NCBI GenBank assembly: GCA_003696125.1 | Contig: RFHZ01000448.1 | Span: 1-19,988, forward strand | Source of the DNA: Nitrospinota bacterium | Lineage (GTDB): Bacteria > Tectomicrobia > Entotheonellia > J063 | Direction: 5' to 3' | DNA: 19,988 bases | Shown: piece by piece, positions 1 to 9,670 of the stretch | Numbering within the stretch: position 1 is the stretch's first letter | How the letters are laid out: every line of letters starts with the position of its first letter | Notes under the pieces: model-generated | The model's input: only the letters and a program-made list of their open reading frames with translations | What the model was told of the DNA's origin: nothing | Databases searched by the model: none | Program-made: the position numbers and the translations under genes

Positions 1-549
1 ACCGATATCCGTACCCTGGTGGAAGAGACGCTAACCCTGCTCCTCCAGAGCGCTGATCCCTCTCAGCAACCGGCGGCCGTGGCCGTCCGTACCGATCTCC
101 AGGTGGAGCAGGAGGTTGCGGTCGATCCGGACGAGATCAAGCAGATCCTCTGGAACCTCGGTATCAACGCCTTACAGGCCATGCCGCAAGGAGGGGAACT
201 CTCGGTAACGGTTCGATTCCTCTCCTCACAACCCTTGCTCCCTTCCCTCTTGACCCGGAAAATCCCGGGCACCTCTCCCTTCCTGTACCTGGAGGTGCGC
301 GACACGGGTGTCGGAATCCCTGCCTCCCTGAAAGACCGGATCTTTGACCCCTTTTTCACCACCAAGGAGGGGGGGACGGGACTGGGACTGGCCATCGTCT
401 ATCGTATTGTGGAACAGCACGGCGGGATCATCGAGGTCCAGAGTGAGGAGAAGCAAGGGACGAGCTTTCAGATCTATTTACCCCTAACCGGGGAGGAGGG
501 GAGACGAGAAGAAGCGGGCATGACACAAGGAGGACGCAGAGATGGGTAA
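1..549 (+). CDS. Sensor histidine kinase, C-terminal ATP-binding part (5' truncated by window)
   Basis: The open frame enters from the left edge and ends at TAA 547-549, leaving 182 residues. What remains is the HATPase_c catalytic domain. It shows an N box (DEIKQILWNLGINALQAM), a G1 box (DTGVGIP), an F box (FDPFFTTK) and a G2 box (GGTGLGLA). The domain binds ATP and phosphorylates a histidine in the upstream dimerisation domain, which lies outside the window, as does any sensor region. The last 8 bases overlap the start of the sigma-54 response regulator, so the two are almost certainly a co-translated pair. The residues after the catalytic fold (about the last 20, rich in G, R and E) look like an unstructured tail. 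A PilS or NtrB/AtoS-like role is possible, but the signal sensed cannot be told from this fragment. Confidence 0.93.
   Translation, partial: TDIRTLVEETLTLLLQSADPSQQPAAVAVRTDLQVEQEVAVDPDEIKQILWNLGINALQAMPQGGELSVTVRFLSSQPLLPSLLTRKIPGTSPFLYLEVRDTGVGIPASLKDRIFDPFFTTKEGGTGLGLAIVYRIVEQHGGIIEVQSEEKQGTSFQIYLPLTGEEGRREEAGMTQGGRRDG
527..533 (+). promoter_or_regulatory. Strong Shine-Dalgarno for the response regulator, inside the kinase gene
   Basis: AAGGAGG lies 8 bases before ATG 542. It decides for the upstream start of the response regulator over the internal ATG at 626, which has no comparable site. Its position inside the last codons of the kinase gene supports translational coupling of the pair. 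Confidence 0.75.
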
Positions 550-2017
550 CGGAGGGAGTGCATTGCAGAGGCCAAGGCGTTCGGTACCTGAGAAGACAGG
601 CTCATCCGTGCCAGCGACCTGCTGGATGCCGGCAAGCAAGGTCCTCGTGGTGGATGATGAAAAGGGGATGCGGGAGTTCTTGACCATCATGCTGGAAAAA
701 GAGGGGTATACGGTTACCGCTGCGTCGAGTGGTTCTCAGGCCATAGAGTATCTCCACAAGCATGACTTCGATCTGGTGATCACCGATATAAAGATGACCC
801 CGGTGGATGGGCTGCAGGTGCTGGATGCGGTCAATGAACTCCACCCCCAGACGCCGGTCATCATGATCACCGCGTTCGCTTCGACAGAAACGGCGGTAGA
901 AGCGATGAAAAAGGGGGCCTACGATTACATCATGAAGCCGTTTCAGATTGATGAGATGAAGCTCATCGTGTATAATGCTCTAAGGAAACGACATCTGGAA
1001 CGGGAGAATCAATACCTGCGACGGAAGCTGGCCGAGACCCACCGTCCTCCTCTCCTGGTGGGACGGGGAGCGCGGATGGCGGTGGTATTCGATCTGATCC
1101 GGAAGGTGGCTGACGAAAAGAGTACCGTCCTGATTACGGGAGAGAGTGGAACCGGTAAGGAGCTGGTGGCACGTGCCATTCATCTGCAGAGTTCCCGGTG
1201 TGATAAGCCTTTCCTGACGGTCAATTGCGGTGCCCTACCCGAGCATCTGCTCGAGAGTGAGCTCTTTGGGCATCAAAAAGGCGCCTTTACCGGAGCCATC
1301 GCCAATAAAATCGGGCTGCTCGAAGCGGCACATGGGGGGACATTCTTCCTGGATGAAATCGGTGAAATGCCCCCTTCTCTCCAGGTAAAGCTCTTGCGGG
1401 TGCTGCAGGAGAAGGAGTTCAAGCGGGTCGGGGGAACGCAGACGATTCGCGTGGACATCCGGATCATTGCCGCCACCAATAAGGATCTGAGACGTGCGGT
1501 TGATGAGGGACAGTTTCGCGAGGACCTCTTCTACCGCCTGAATGTTATCCACATCGAAGTTCCTCCCTTGCGGGAACGCCGGGAAGATATTCCTTTGCTG
1601 GTCGAGCACTTCATCCAGAAGTACAGCCTGGAGCGTAAACGGAAGCCGAAACGGGTTGCCCCTGCCACCATGAAGATCTTTGAAGCCTATCACTGGCCCG
1701 GGAATGTGCGTGAGCTGGAGAATGTTATTGAAAGGGCGATGATCCTGGAGCCGGGAGATGTGATTACCCCGGCCAGCCTGCCAGAGAATCTGTACGAGCG
1801 ACCTTCTACCCCTCTCCCCAACGATTTTGATCTTCCCCAGGAAGGGATCGATCTGAAGAAGGTGCTGGAAAGGATCGAGAGGGAATACCTGCTCAAGGCC
1901 CTGACCCAAGAGAACTGGGGGATCAAACGGGCGGCCAGACGTCTAAACCTGAGCTTTCGTTCTATGCGCTACCTGATTAAGAAACATCGATTGCATACCA
2001 TGATACACCAGTACTGA
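542..2017 (+). CDS. Sigma-54-dependent response regulator (NtrC/PilR type)
   Basis: A 491-residue three-domain activator. The receiver domain (about 31-150) has the acidic pair D38/D39, phospho-acceptor D82 (VITDIKM) and K132 (MKPF). The AAA+ domain (about 172-400) has Walker A GESGTGKE at 200-207, the sigma-54-contacting GAFTGA loop at 247-252, and Walker B with D271-E272 (FFLDEIGE). HWPGNVRELEN follows near 384-394. A Fis-type helix-turn-helix ends the protein (about 459-484, KRAARRLN...SFRSMRYLIKK). The family uses ATP hydrolysis to open sigma-54 promoters when phosphorylated by the partner kinase, here the overlapping upstream gene. The C-terminal helix-turn-helix resembles PilR, but no pilus genes are in view, so the target genes are unknown. 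The start at 542 is backed by AAGGAGG. It adds about 28 non-conserved residues before MPASKVLVVDD, which could itself be a secondary start at 626. Confidence 0.95.
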   Translation: MGNGGSALQRPRRSVPEKTGSSVPATCWMPASKVLVVDDEKGMREFLTIMLEKEGYTVTAASSGSQAIEYLHKHDFDLVITDIKMTPVDGLQVLDAVNELHPQTPVIMITAFASTETAVEAMKKGAYDYIMKPFQIDEMKLIVYNALRKRHLERENQYLRRKLAETHRPPLLVGRGARMAVVFDLIRKVADEKSTVLITGESGTGKELVARAIHLQSSRCDKPFLTVNCGALPEHLLESELFGHQKGAFTGAIANKIGLLEAAHGGTFFLDEIGEMPPSLQVKLLRVLQEKEFKRVGGTQTIRVDIRIIAATNKDLRRAVDEGQFREDLFYRLNVIHIEVPPLRERREDIPLLVEHFIQKYSLERKRKPKRVAPATMKIFEAYHWPGNVRELENVIERAMILEPGDVITPASLPENLYERPSTPLPNDFDLPQEGIDLKKVLERIEREYLLKALTQENWGIKRAARRLNLSFRSMRYLIKKHRLHTMIHQY

Positions 2018-2066
2018 AGTACACTCGACTACCCTATCCTGCCAGGGAAGGCCTGTATACATTTCT

Positions 2067-5000
2067 ATGACGCATCCTAGAATCTCAGGTTCAGCCTATG
2101 AGAAGATCGTAGCGGCGATAACCACCTCTCTACAGGCCGGGGAGCAACTGCTGAGCTTTGAAGGCCTGGTCGGTGCTTCCAAAGCCTTCTTCCTGGCTCA
2201 CCTCTTTCAGCAGACCGGTCGGCCTTTCTGCATCCTCACCCTGAACGACTCTACCTGTGCAACCCTGGTGCAGGATCTCACCTTTTTCCTGCAGGACCAG
2301 TCGTCGAATGCCTCTCTCCCCGGCTGGCAGCAACGAGTCTGTGCCTTCCCCTCCTTCCCCTCTGCTCCCTATGAACCGCTCTCCCCTCCCAAAAACGTGG
2401 TCGGGAGGCGACTGGCTCTGCTGCATCGTGCCCACCGGCAGGATGTCTCCCTGCTGGTCGCTCCCCTGACCGCACTCTGGCGTCGTCTCCCCCCCCTCTC
2501 TCTGGTGCAGCACTTCTGCTGGGAAATCGGGGTGGGAGAAACACTGGACAGGGAGGCGTTCCTCCGATCGCTGGTGGCCTGGGGATACGAGCAGGTGGAG
2601 TTTGTGGAGAATGTGGGGGAGTTCAGTGTCCGCGGCGGTATCCTGGATCTCTTTTCTCCTGAAATGCCCTTCCCCTTGCGCATCGAGCTGTTCGGCGATA
2701 CGGTCGAGTCGATGCGCTGGTTTGCACCCGAGAACCAGCGGGCAGTTGAGGCCGTAGAGAAAGCCGTGTGTTTTCCGGTACGGGAACTGCTCCTGGTCGA
2801 TGAGGTGTGGGAGACCCTTGCTGCCTCTCTGGAGAATACCTCCCTGTCTCTTCCCCCCTCAGGGGAGAAGCAGGTACGGGAGAAACTCGCCCTCCTTCGA
2901 CAGGGAACGTTCCCCCCTGGCGTGGAAACGTGGAGTCCTCTCTTCTACGGGCATATGGCCACCCTTTTTGATTACCTGCCTCCTGATACCCTCCTCATCC
3001 TGGATGAACCATCTCAATTCCAGGTCCAGATGGAGGAGTATCGACAGACGATCAGAGAGCGATACAGAGATGCCGGCCAGCGAGAGGGATGGGTCCCCTC
3101 TCCTGACCAGCTCTTCCTGACTCCAGAAGAGTGTACAGAGTACCTGCAACTGTTTCAGCGGGTAGAGGTACAGGCCCTCTCTACCACCATCCCTGCCCCC
3201 CACCTGGAAGGGCTGCAGGGGAAGGTTCTCGGATCGTACCAGGGACGATGGGAGACCCTGCTACAGCGGCTACAGGAGTGGGTGAAGCACGGCTATACCA
3301 CTGTTTTCGTGGTCAGGACACCAGAGCGGGCCCGGCAGCTACGACGGCGATTGAAGGAGGAGGACTGGGGGGCCAGGATTTTCCCCTCCTATCCGCAGTT
3401 TGTCGCTTCGCCCCGGCAGGAGGCGCTGGCCATCTGCCTGGGGAGCCTTTCCACCGGTTGTGTGTTCCCGGCTGCTCGCTGCGCCTTTATCGAAGAGAAG
3501 GAACTCTTTCCCCCGGAGAAGCGTCAGGGCAAGCGAGCCCGCCGGCCCCAACGCCGGGATGCCCTCCTCCGCTACCGGGACCTCCAGGTGGGGGATTTCC
3601 TGGTGCATGTGGACTACGGGATCGGGATTTATCGGGGGATGAAGACCCTGCGGGTGAGAGGCGAGAAGGCTCCCCTCTCCCGTTTCAGCCAGAGCGGTAC
3701 GACAGCAAAAGCGCTGGGGGAGAACGCTGAGCAAGAATTCCTCGAGATCGAGTATGCCGATGGGGATAAGTTGTACGTCCCCTTTGACAAGCTCTACCTG
3801 GTGCAGAAATATCTGGGGGCCGGTGAGGGTTCCCCAGCCCTGAGCAAGCTGGGGAGTAACCAGTGGAAGCGGATGAAGAGGAAGGTGAAGGAGGATATCC
3901 AGAAGCTGGCCAAGGAGCTTTTGGAGCTCTATGCCACCCGTGAGATGACACCAGGCTTTGCCTTTTCCCCGGATGGGGAATGGCATCAGGCTTTTGAGGC
4001 CGCCTTTGCCTATGAGGAGACCGAAGACCAGTACCAGGCCATCCTTGATGTCAAGCGGGACATGGAGTCCCCCAAGCCGATGGAGCGATTGATCTGCGGG
4101 GATGTGGGATATGGAAAGACCGAAGTGGCGATGCGGGCGGCATTTAAGGCGGTAATGGATGGCAAACAGGTGGCGGTCCTGGTCCCGACCACCATTCTTG
4201 CTCACCAGCATCTGGCCACTTTCCGTGAGCGTTTCGCCTCCTACCCGATTACCATCGAGATGCTGAGCCGGTTTCGGAGTCGCAAAGAACAGCAGGAGAT
4301 ACTCGAGGCCTTACGCCTGGGGAAGATCGATATCCTCATCGGTACGCATAAGCTCCTCCAGAAAGGGGTGCAGTTTCACGATCTCGGACTGCTCATCATC
4401 GATGAGGAACAGCGCTTTGGGGTGGAGCATAAAGAGCAGCTCAAAAAGCTACGCAAATCGGTAGACGTCTTGATGTTAACCGCCACCCCTATTCCCCGTA
4501 CCCTCCACCTCTCCCTCATAGGGATACGAGATCTGAGCGTCATAGAGACCCCTCCCGAAGACCGGCTGCCGGTGCGGACCTATCTGATGCGCTTCAGTGA
4601 TCAGGTCATTCGGGAGGCCATAGAGAGGGAACTGGCTCGAGCCGGGCAGGTCTTCTTTGTGCATAACCGGGTCGAAAGCATTGAGGCCATGTACCACTAT
4701 CTCAAACGGATCGTTCCCCAGGCGCGGATCGGCATCGCCCATGGCCAGCTCCCTGAGAAGGCCCTGGAGCGAGTCATGCTCCAGTTTCTGGCCCGTGAAT
4801 ATGATGTACTCCTCTGTACCGCCATCATCGAATCCGGACTCGATATCCCGTCTGTGAATACGATCATCATCAACCGGGCCGACCGCTTCGGCCTCTCCCA
4901 GCTCTATCAACTGCGTGGACGCGTGGGCCGGGGGCGCATCCAGGCGTACGCCTATCTCCTTATCCCGGGAGAGCGGCTCCTCTCCGAGGTGGCCTGGAAA

Positions 5001-5648
5001 CGGTTGAGTGCGATGCTCGAGTACAGCGAGCTCAGTGCCGGCTTTCAACTCGCCCTGCGCGATATGGAAATCCGGGGAGCCGGAAACATCCTGGGCCGGG
5101 AGCAGTCAGGGCATATCGCTGCCGTCGGTTTTGATCTCTACTGCAAGCTCATGGAGGAGACGATTCGTGAGCTGCGAGGGGAGGAGAGACGGGAAGAGGT
5201 TGAGCCCAAGATTCAGCTCGGATACGAGGGGAGGATCCCCTCCACCTATGTCCCTACTCCTCACCAACGTCTTGAGCTTTACCAGCGCCTCTACGGCCTG
5301 ACCGAGCTCTCCGCCCTGGAGGAGTTGCGGGCAGAGATTCGGGATCGCTATGGCCCCCTGCCCGATGCTGTCCACCGGCTGCTCTCCCTTCTTGAGGTGC
5401 GGATCCTGGCCAAGAAGCTGGCCATCGAGAAGGTGGAGCAGACGCGCTCCGCGATCGAACTCGTCTTCCATCCTACCACACCGGTCTCTCCGCAAGCGAT
5501 TCTGCACCTGGTGCAGGAAAGACCGCAGCAATTCCGGTTTGTTCCAGAGCATACCCTCCGTTTTACTCCCCAGGGCCAGGAGTGGTCAGAGCAGAGCAGG
5601 GAGGTAAAAAAACTCTTGCAACAGCTTCTGGAGCATGTTAGTATCTGA
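2067..5648 (+). CDS. mfd: Transcription-repair coupling factor Mfd
   Basis: This 1193-residue protein is the DNA translocase that recognises RNA polymerase stalled at lesions, dislodges it and recruits UvrA. The N-terminal UvrB-like region contains [14 protein letters not shown] and the [13 protein letters not shown] segment. The RNA-polymerase-interacting domain begins near [16 protein letters not shown] (about 510-525). The RecG-like motor follows, with Walker [12 protein letters not shown] (K684), the DEEQRFGV motif [12 protein letters not shown], and late motifs IIESGLDIP and QLRGRVGRG. The C-terminal UvrA-masking domain includes [16 protein letters not shown] and RDRYGPLP. Length is slightly above the usual 1150-1180, partly because of about 22 extra residues at 533-555 in the polymerase-interacting domain. 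The Shine-Dalgarno is weak (GGGAAGG ends about 16 bases before the ATG). It sits 49 bases after the response regulator and may be read through from it. Confidence 0.98.
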   Translation: MTHPRISGSAYEKIVAAITTSLQAGEQLLSFEGLVGASKAFFLAHLFQQTGRPFCILTLNDSTCATLVQDLTFFLQDQSSNASLPGWQQRVCAFPSFPSAPYEPLSPPKNVVGRRLALLHRAHRQDVSLLVAPLTALWRRLPPLSLVQHFCWEIGVGETLDREAFLRSLVAWGYEQVEFVENVGEFSVRGGILDLFSPEMPFPLRIELFGDTVESMRWFAPENQRAVEAVEKAVCFPVRELLLVDEVWETLAASLENTSLSLPPSGEKQVREKLALLRQGTFPPGVETWSPLFYGHMATLFDYLPPDTLLILDEPSQFQVQMEEYRQTIRERYRDAGQREGWVPSPDQLFLTPEECTEYLQLFQRVEVQALSTTIPAPHLEGLQGKVLGSYQGRWETLLQRLQEWVKHGYTTVFVVRTPERARQLRRRLKEEDWGARIFPSYPQFVASPRQEALAICLGSLSTGCVFPAARCAFIEEKELFPPEKRQGKRARRPQRRDALLRYRDLQVGDFLVHVDYGIGIYRGMKTLRVRGEKAPLSRFSQSGTTAKALGENAEQEFLEIEYADGDKLYVPFDKLYLVQKYLGAGEGSPALSKLGSNQWKRMKRKVKEDIQKLAKELLELYATREMTPGFAFSPDGEWHQAFEAAFAYEETEDQYQAILDVKRDMESPKPMERLICGDVGYGKTEVAMRAAFKAVMDGKQVAVLVPTTILAHQHLATFRERFASYPITIEMLSRFRSRKEQQEILEALRLGKIDILIGTHKLLQKGVQFHDLGLLIIDEEQRFGVEHKEQLKKLRKSVDVLMLTATPIPRTLHLSLIGIRDLSVIETPPEDRLPVRTYLMRFSDQVIREAIERELARAGQVFFVHNRVESIEAMYHYLKRIVPQARIGIAHGQLPEKALERVMLQFLAREYDVLLCTAIIESGLDIPSVNTIIINRADRFGLSQLYQLRGRVGRGRIQAYAYLLIPGERLLSEVAWKRLSAMLEYSELSAGFQLALRDMEIRGAGNILGREQSGHIAAVGFDLYCKLMEETIRELRGEERREEVEPKIQLGYEGRIPSTYVPTPHQRLELYQRLYGLTELSALEELRAEIRDRYGPLPDAVHRLLSLLEVRILAKKLAIEKVEQTRSAIELVFHPTTPVSPQAILHLVQERPQQFRFVPEHTLRFTPQGQEWSEQSREVKKLLQQLLEHVSI

Positions 5649-5734
5649 AAACGAGGGGAGCAAAGGGGGGCTCCAGCCGATAGGGGAGCGTGCATATGCG
5701 GGTGTTTTCCCCTTCCCTTTATCCGCCAACAGCT

Positions 5735-5757
5735 ACACCCCAAAGACTACCGGGTGT
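5735..5757 (+). other. Small hairpin abutting the start of the membrane fusion protein gene
   Basis: ACACCC at 5735-5740 pairs perfectly with GGGTGT at 5752-5757 around an 11-base loop. The 3' arm ends 5 bases before ATG 5763, where a ribosome-binding site would lie. No T-run follows, so it is not a terminator. A role in limiting translation initiation is inference. Confidence 0.4.
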
Positions 5758-5762
5758 GAAGA

Positions 5763-7094
5763 ATGAAGAAGACACCTAAGGAGATCTTGCACAACTGGCG
5801 CCTGATGCTCCCGGTGATTCTCTTGGTCATCGGCGTTGTCATCGGGGCAAAATACGGTATTGCGTACTGGGTATATGCCCGGAGCCATGTGACCACCGAT
5901 GACGCCCGTATCAAGGGGGTCATGGTTTCGGTCAGCCCCGAGGTCTCCGGGAGAGTGATCGAGCTCCTGGTGGATGAGGGGAGCCGGGTGCAAGAGGGGC
6001 AGGTGCTGTTTCGTATAGATCCGACCGATTACCAGGTGCAGGTAGCCCAGGCAGAAGCTGTGGTAGAGGCCCTACGCACTCAGCTCCGGGAGGCGCAAAA
6101 GGATCTGGCCCTGACCCTGGAACGGGGAAAAAGAGAAGTGGAGAAATCCCAGGCTGTCCTGGCCGCCAAGGAACGGGAACTGCGTGCCGAGGAGACCGCC
6201 CTCTCCCTGGAAGAGGAGCAGATTCAAAACCGGATCATCGAGGCAGAAGCCGCTTTAAAAGAAGCAGAATCGCGTCTGCAGGAGATGAAGACGCTCTTGC
6301 AGCAGGCAGAGACCGAGCTCTCTCGCCTGACCCGTCTCTATGAGGAGGGGATCGTGCCTGGGGAGCGACGGGATGCTGCCCAAACCGCCTTTGCACAGGC
6401 CCAGGCTCGCTACCTCTCTGCGCAGGAGGATGTGAAGCAGGCCAAGGCACGCTATGACTATGAGGTTGCCAACCGGAAGATGATCGAGTTTCGGCGCCAG
6501 AAGATCGCCAAGCTGCGGGCCGAAGTGCGGGAACAGGAGGCTGCCCTGCAACTTACCCAGCTCGACACGCGCCAGGCCAGCCTCAAAGAGGAACGGGTGA
6601 AGATCCTGAAGGCCAAACTCAAGGAGGCAGAGGCGCGACTCGCTGCTGCGCGGTTGCGTTTAGAGCATACCACGGTGCGTAGTCCTATCACCGGCATCGT
6701 CAGTCGCAAGAGGGTCGAACTGGGGGAGATGGTGCAGCGAGGCCAGCCGGTTCTGGTCATCAGCGATCTGGACAGGGTGTGGGTGTTGTCCAATATCAAG
6801 GAAACTTATATCCGGGATGTGCAGGTGGGTAGCCCGGTCGATATCTGGGTCGATGCTTATCCGGATCGTCAATTTCAGGGTCGGGTGGAGACGATAGGGG
6901 CGGCAGCCATTTCTGAGTTTGCCCTTTTCCCTCCCACCGGGAACTTCACCAAGGTAGAACAGCGGATCCCGGTGCGGATCTCGGTAGAAAATGTTGATGG
7001 GATGCTCAGACCGGGTATGATGGTCGTGGTGGGGATCGCCAAGAGCAAGGGGAAACAAGGGAAAAACGAGACGGAGAGCATATCCGCGCGATAA
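5763..7094 (+). CDS. HlyD/EmrA-family membrane fusion (periplasmic adaptor) protein
   Basis: A 443-residue adaptor that in known systems links an inner-membrane transporter to an outer-membrane channel. One N-terminal membrane anchor spans about 14-36 (LMLPVILLVIGVVIG). It is followed by TTDDARIKG and a lipoyl half-motif (VSPEVSGRVIELLVDEGSRV, about 56-75). A long Lys/Glu/Ala/Gln-rich coiled-coil hairpin runs over about 90-300. The second lipoyl half is VRSPITGIVSRKRVELGEMV, and a beta-barrel region contains PPTGNFTKVEQRIPVRI, a segment typical of EmrA-like members. It is longer than E. coli EmrA (390) because of the coiled coil. No MFS, ABC or RND partner and no TolC-like gene is adjacent, so the substrate is unknown. 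The start lacks a clear Shine-Dalgarno and follows a small hairpin. It lies 114 bases after mfd and 16 before the SurA-like gene. Confidence 0.92.
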   Translation: MKKTPKEILHNWRLMLPVILLVIGVVIGAKYGIAYWVYARSHVTTDDARIKGVMVSVSPEVSGRVIELLVDEGSRVQEGQVLFRIDPTDYQVQVAQAEAVVEALRTQLREAQKDLALTLERGKREVEKSQAVLAAKERELRAEETALSLEEEQIQNRIIEAEAALKEAESRLQEMKTLLQQAETELSRLTRLYEEGIVPGERRDAAQTAFAQAQARYLSAQEDVKQAKARYDYEVANRKMIEFRRQKIAKLRAEVREQEAALQLTQLDTRQASLKEERVKILKAKLKEAEARLAAARLRLEHTTVRSPITGIVSRKRVELGEMVQRGQPVLVISDLDRVWVLSNIKETYIRDVQVGSPVDIWVDAYPDRQFQGRVETIGAAAISEFALFPPTGNFTKVEQRIPVRISVENVDGMLRPGMMVVVGIAKSKGKQGKNETESISAR

Positions 7095-7110
7095 AGGGGG
7101 AGCGATCCAC

Positions 7111-8076
7111 ATGCACAATCGGCTGGGGATAAGTATCCTCCTTCTCTTGTGGGGAATTGTTTCCACCGGGCATGCCGTTATCATCGACCGGATCCTGGCC
7201 AAGGTCAATGATGAGATCATCACCCTTAGCCAGGTGCAGGAGGAGGGCTATCCTCTTTTGGCTCGTCTGCAGGCCGAATTTTCGGGAAAGGAGCTGGAGG
7301 CCCGGCGGCAGCAGATAGAGGAGAAGATGCTGCAGCAGTTGATCGACAGGGTCCTGCAGTTGCAACAGGCCCGGAAGCTGGGTCTCAGTGTTTCCGAAGC
7401 AGAGGTGGATGCTGCCCTGCAGGACATTCTCCGGCGAAACAACTTGACAGAGGAGGAGTTGAAAAGTATCCTGCAGGAGGAGGATATCGATTTCCTCGAT
7501 TACCGCCAGCGGATAGAAGAACAGCTCCTGCTGGCCCAGCTCCTGAACCGGGAGGTGCGCTCCAAGGTGCATGTGGACGAGGAAGAGGTGGAGGAGTACT
7601 ATCGCACGCACCTGGATCAGTTCGGCAGTCCCACCCGGTTTCGCATCAGGCATATCCTCTTTCTGGTGCCGCCACAGGCGAGCAATGGAGAGGTGGAAGC
7701 CACCAGGAAGAAGGCAATAGCCGTCTTGCAACGTATACAGGCCGGAGAGGACTTTTCCCAACTCGCCCGGCAGTACTCCCAGGATCCGAGTGCGGCCAAT
7801 GGGGGAGACCTCGGGTACCTGAAAAAAGGAGAGATGCTCCCGGCCTTTGAACAGGCCCTGGCCCATATGCGCGTAGGGGAGGTCAGGGGACCGATCCGTA
7901 CCCCATACGGTTTCCATCTGATCCGCCTGGAGGAAAAGCAGGGAGGAGAGGAGCACCCGCCGGATGCGGTACGAAGGGAGATCGAGAAGATATTGATCAA
8001 TCAGAAGATGCAGAAGCGCTATCAGAAATGGATGGAGGAACTCCGCAGTGAGGCCTACATCGAAATTATCCGCTAA
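7111..8076 (+). CDS. SurA/PpiC-type periplasmic peptidyl-prolyl isomerase and chaperone
   Basis: A 321-residue exported protein. A signal peptide occupies about 1-22, with a leucine-rich core and likely cleavage after GHA. A SurA N-terminal chaperone domain follows (about 23-165, beginning IIDRILAKVNDEIITLSQV). There is then one parvulin domain (about 175-275) with FRIRHILF, ARQYSQDPSAANGGDLGYL and GPIRTPYGFHLIRL. Parvulins catalyse cis-trans isomerisation of prolyl bonds, and SurA assists outer-membrane protein folding. This one has a single parvulin repeat against two in E. coli SurA, a common arrangement outside Gammaproteobacteria. A purine-rich ribosome site (AAAGGGGGAG) precedes the ATG. 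It ends 20 bases before a strong terminator, so it closes the upstream transcription unit. The symbol surA is plausible, but PrsA/PpiC-like naming is equally fair. Confidence 0.93.
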   Translation: MHNRLGISILLLLWGIVSTGHAVIIDRILAKVNDEIITLSQVQEEGYPLLARLQAEFSGKELEARRQQIEEKMLQQLIDRVLQLQQARKLGLSVSEAEVDAALQDILRRNNLTEEELKSILQEEDIDFLDYRQRIEEQLLLAQLLNREVRSKVHVDEEEVEEYYRTHLDQFGSPTRFRIRHILFLVPPQASNGEVEATRKKAIAVLQRIQAGEDFSQLARQYSQDPSAANGGDLGYLKKGEMLPAFEQALAHMRVGEVRGPIRTPYGFHLIRLEEKQGGEEHPPDAVRREIEKILINQKMQKRYQKWMEELRSEAYIEIIR

Positions 8077-8096
8077 AGAGGTCTCCAGTGATGTCT

Positions 8097-8129
8097 CCTC
8101 CTTGCCGGATGGTGAGGAGGTTTTTTTTT
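8097..8129 (+). terminator. Intrinsic terminator upstream of pyrR, possible pyr attenuator
   Basis: CCTCCTTGCC (8097-8106) and GGTGAGGAGG (8111-8120) form a 10-pair stem with two G-T wobbles around the four-base loop GGAT, followed at once by nine T (8121-8129). It ends the SurA-like gene's transcript. Only 49 bases separate it from the pyrR ATG and they hold no recognisable -35/-10 pair. The pyrimidine genes are therefore probably transcribed through it, as in PyrR-controlled attenuation. GAGG at 8078-8081 could pair with CCTC at 8097-8100 and so compete with the terminator stem. Confidence 0.88.
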
Positions 8130-8166
8130 GCCGTCGCGGAGAGGGGTGAGAGGAGAGGAATCGTAG

Positions 8167-8721
<555 letters not shown>

Positions 8722-8736
8722 GATGAAGAGGGGGGT

Positions 8737-9654
8737 ATGAATCTCAAGCGGAAAGATATTCTCGGTATGCGGGAACTGGAAGCAGAGGAAATCGCCCTGA
8801 TCCTGGATACGGCAGAGTCGTTTAAAGAGGTCTCGACACGAGAAGTCAAGAAGGTGCCCACCCTGCGAGGGAAGACCATCATCAATCTCTTCTTTGAACC
8901 GAGCACCCGGACCCGCTCCTCCTTTGAGATCGCCGGAAAACGGATGAGTGCCGATGTCATCAATATCTCTGCCTCGACCAGCAGTGTGGTCAAGGGAGAA
9001 TCCCTCCGGGACACGGTCCAGAATCTGGAAGCCATGGCCGCCGATGTCATCATCATTCGTCATCCCGCTTCTGGAGTGCCGCATTTCCTGGCCCGTCACC
9101 TCAGACAGTCGATCATCAATGCCGGTGATGGCACCCACGAGCATCCCACCCAGGCCTTGCTCGATCTCTTTACCATCCGGGAGAAGAAGGGGAGGCTGGC
9201 CGGACTCACGGTGACCATCATCGGCGATATCACCCACAGTCGCGTCGCCCGCTCCAACATCTTCGGGATGCGCAAGATGGGCATGCAGGTCAATATCGTC
9301 GGTCCCACCACCATGATCCCGGTGGACATCGAAAAGCTGGGAGTCCGTGTCTTCTCCCGCATCGAGGAGGGGATAGAGGGTGCGGATGTCATCATGGCCC
9401 TCCGTATCCAACTGGAACGCCAGAACCAGAGCTATCTCCCCTCTCTTCGCGAATATGCTCGCCTCTTTTGCCTCGATCTGGCCCGTCTGGAGCGGGCCAA
9501 ACCGGATGTGCTGATCATGCATCCCGGGCCGTTGAACCGGGGTGTTGAAATTGCTCCAGAGGTTGCCGATGGTCCCTATTCCATCATCCTGGATCAGGTC
9601 ACCAACGGGGTGGCAGTGCGCATGGCTCTGCTGTATCTCCTGATAGGAGGGTAA
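8737..9654 (+). CDS. pyrB: Aspartate carbamoyltransferase catalytic subunit
   Basis: The 305-residue catalytic chain makes N-carbamoyl-aspartate from carbamoyl phosphate and aspartate, the committed pyrimidine step, in the cytoplasm. Visible motifs are the carbamoyl-phosphate loop [13 protein letters not shown] (STRTR at 56-60), the mobile-loop K86 (SVVKGES), RHPASGVPH near 109-116, [13 protein letters not shown] (HPTQ at 136-139) and [12 protein letters not shown] near the C-terminus. No pyrI regulatory chain is present here. With pyrC directly downstream (16 bases), a non-covalent complex with dihydroorotase like that of Aquifex aeolicus is possible, but this is inference. A G-rich ribosome site (GAGGGGGG) precedes the ATG closely. 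Confidence 0.98.
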   Translation: MNLKRKDILGMRELEAEEIALILDTAESFKEVSTREVKKVPTLRGKTIINLFFEPSTRTRSSFEIAGKRMSADVINISASTSSVVKGESLRDTVQNLEAMAADVIIIRHPASGVPHFLARHLRQSIINAGDGTHEHPTQALLDLFTIREKKGRLAGLTVTIIGDITHSRVARSNIFGMRKMGMQVNIVGPTTMIPVDIEKLGVRVFSRIEEGIEGADVIMALRIQLERQNQSYLPSLREYARLFCLDLARLERAKPDVLIMHPGPLNRGVEIAPEVADGPYSIILDQVTNGVAVRMALLYLLIGG

Positions 9655-9670
9655 ACAGGAGGAAGAACGC

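Noticed and set aside
2054-2069. TATACA just before mfd as a -10 for a leaderless transcript
   Set aside because: There is no acceptable -35 at the right distance, and one short AT-rich hexamer is weak evidence.
3339-4211. 290-codon minus-strand frame opposite mfd
   Set aside because: Mirror of conserved Mfd coding sequence, with no family resemblance.
5652-5680. GGAGC/GCTCC stem after mfd as a terminator
   Set aside because: The stem has only 5 pairs and no following T-run, so intrinsic termination is unlikely.
7006-7956. 316-codon minus-strand frame opposite the adaptor and SurA-like genes
   Set aside because: Opposite strongly supported genes with clear domains; no motif or ribosome site supports it.
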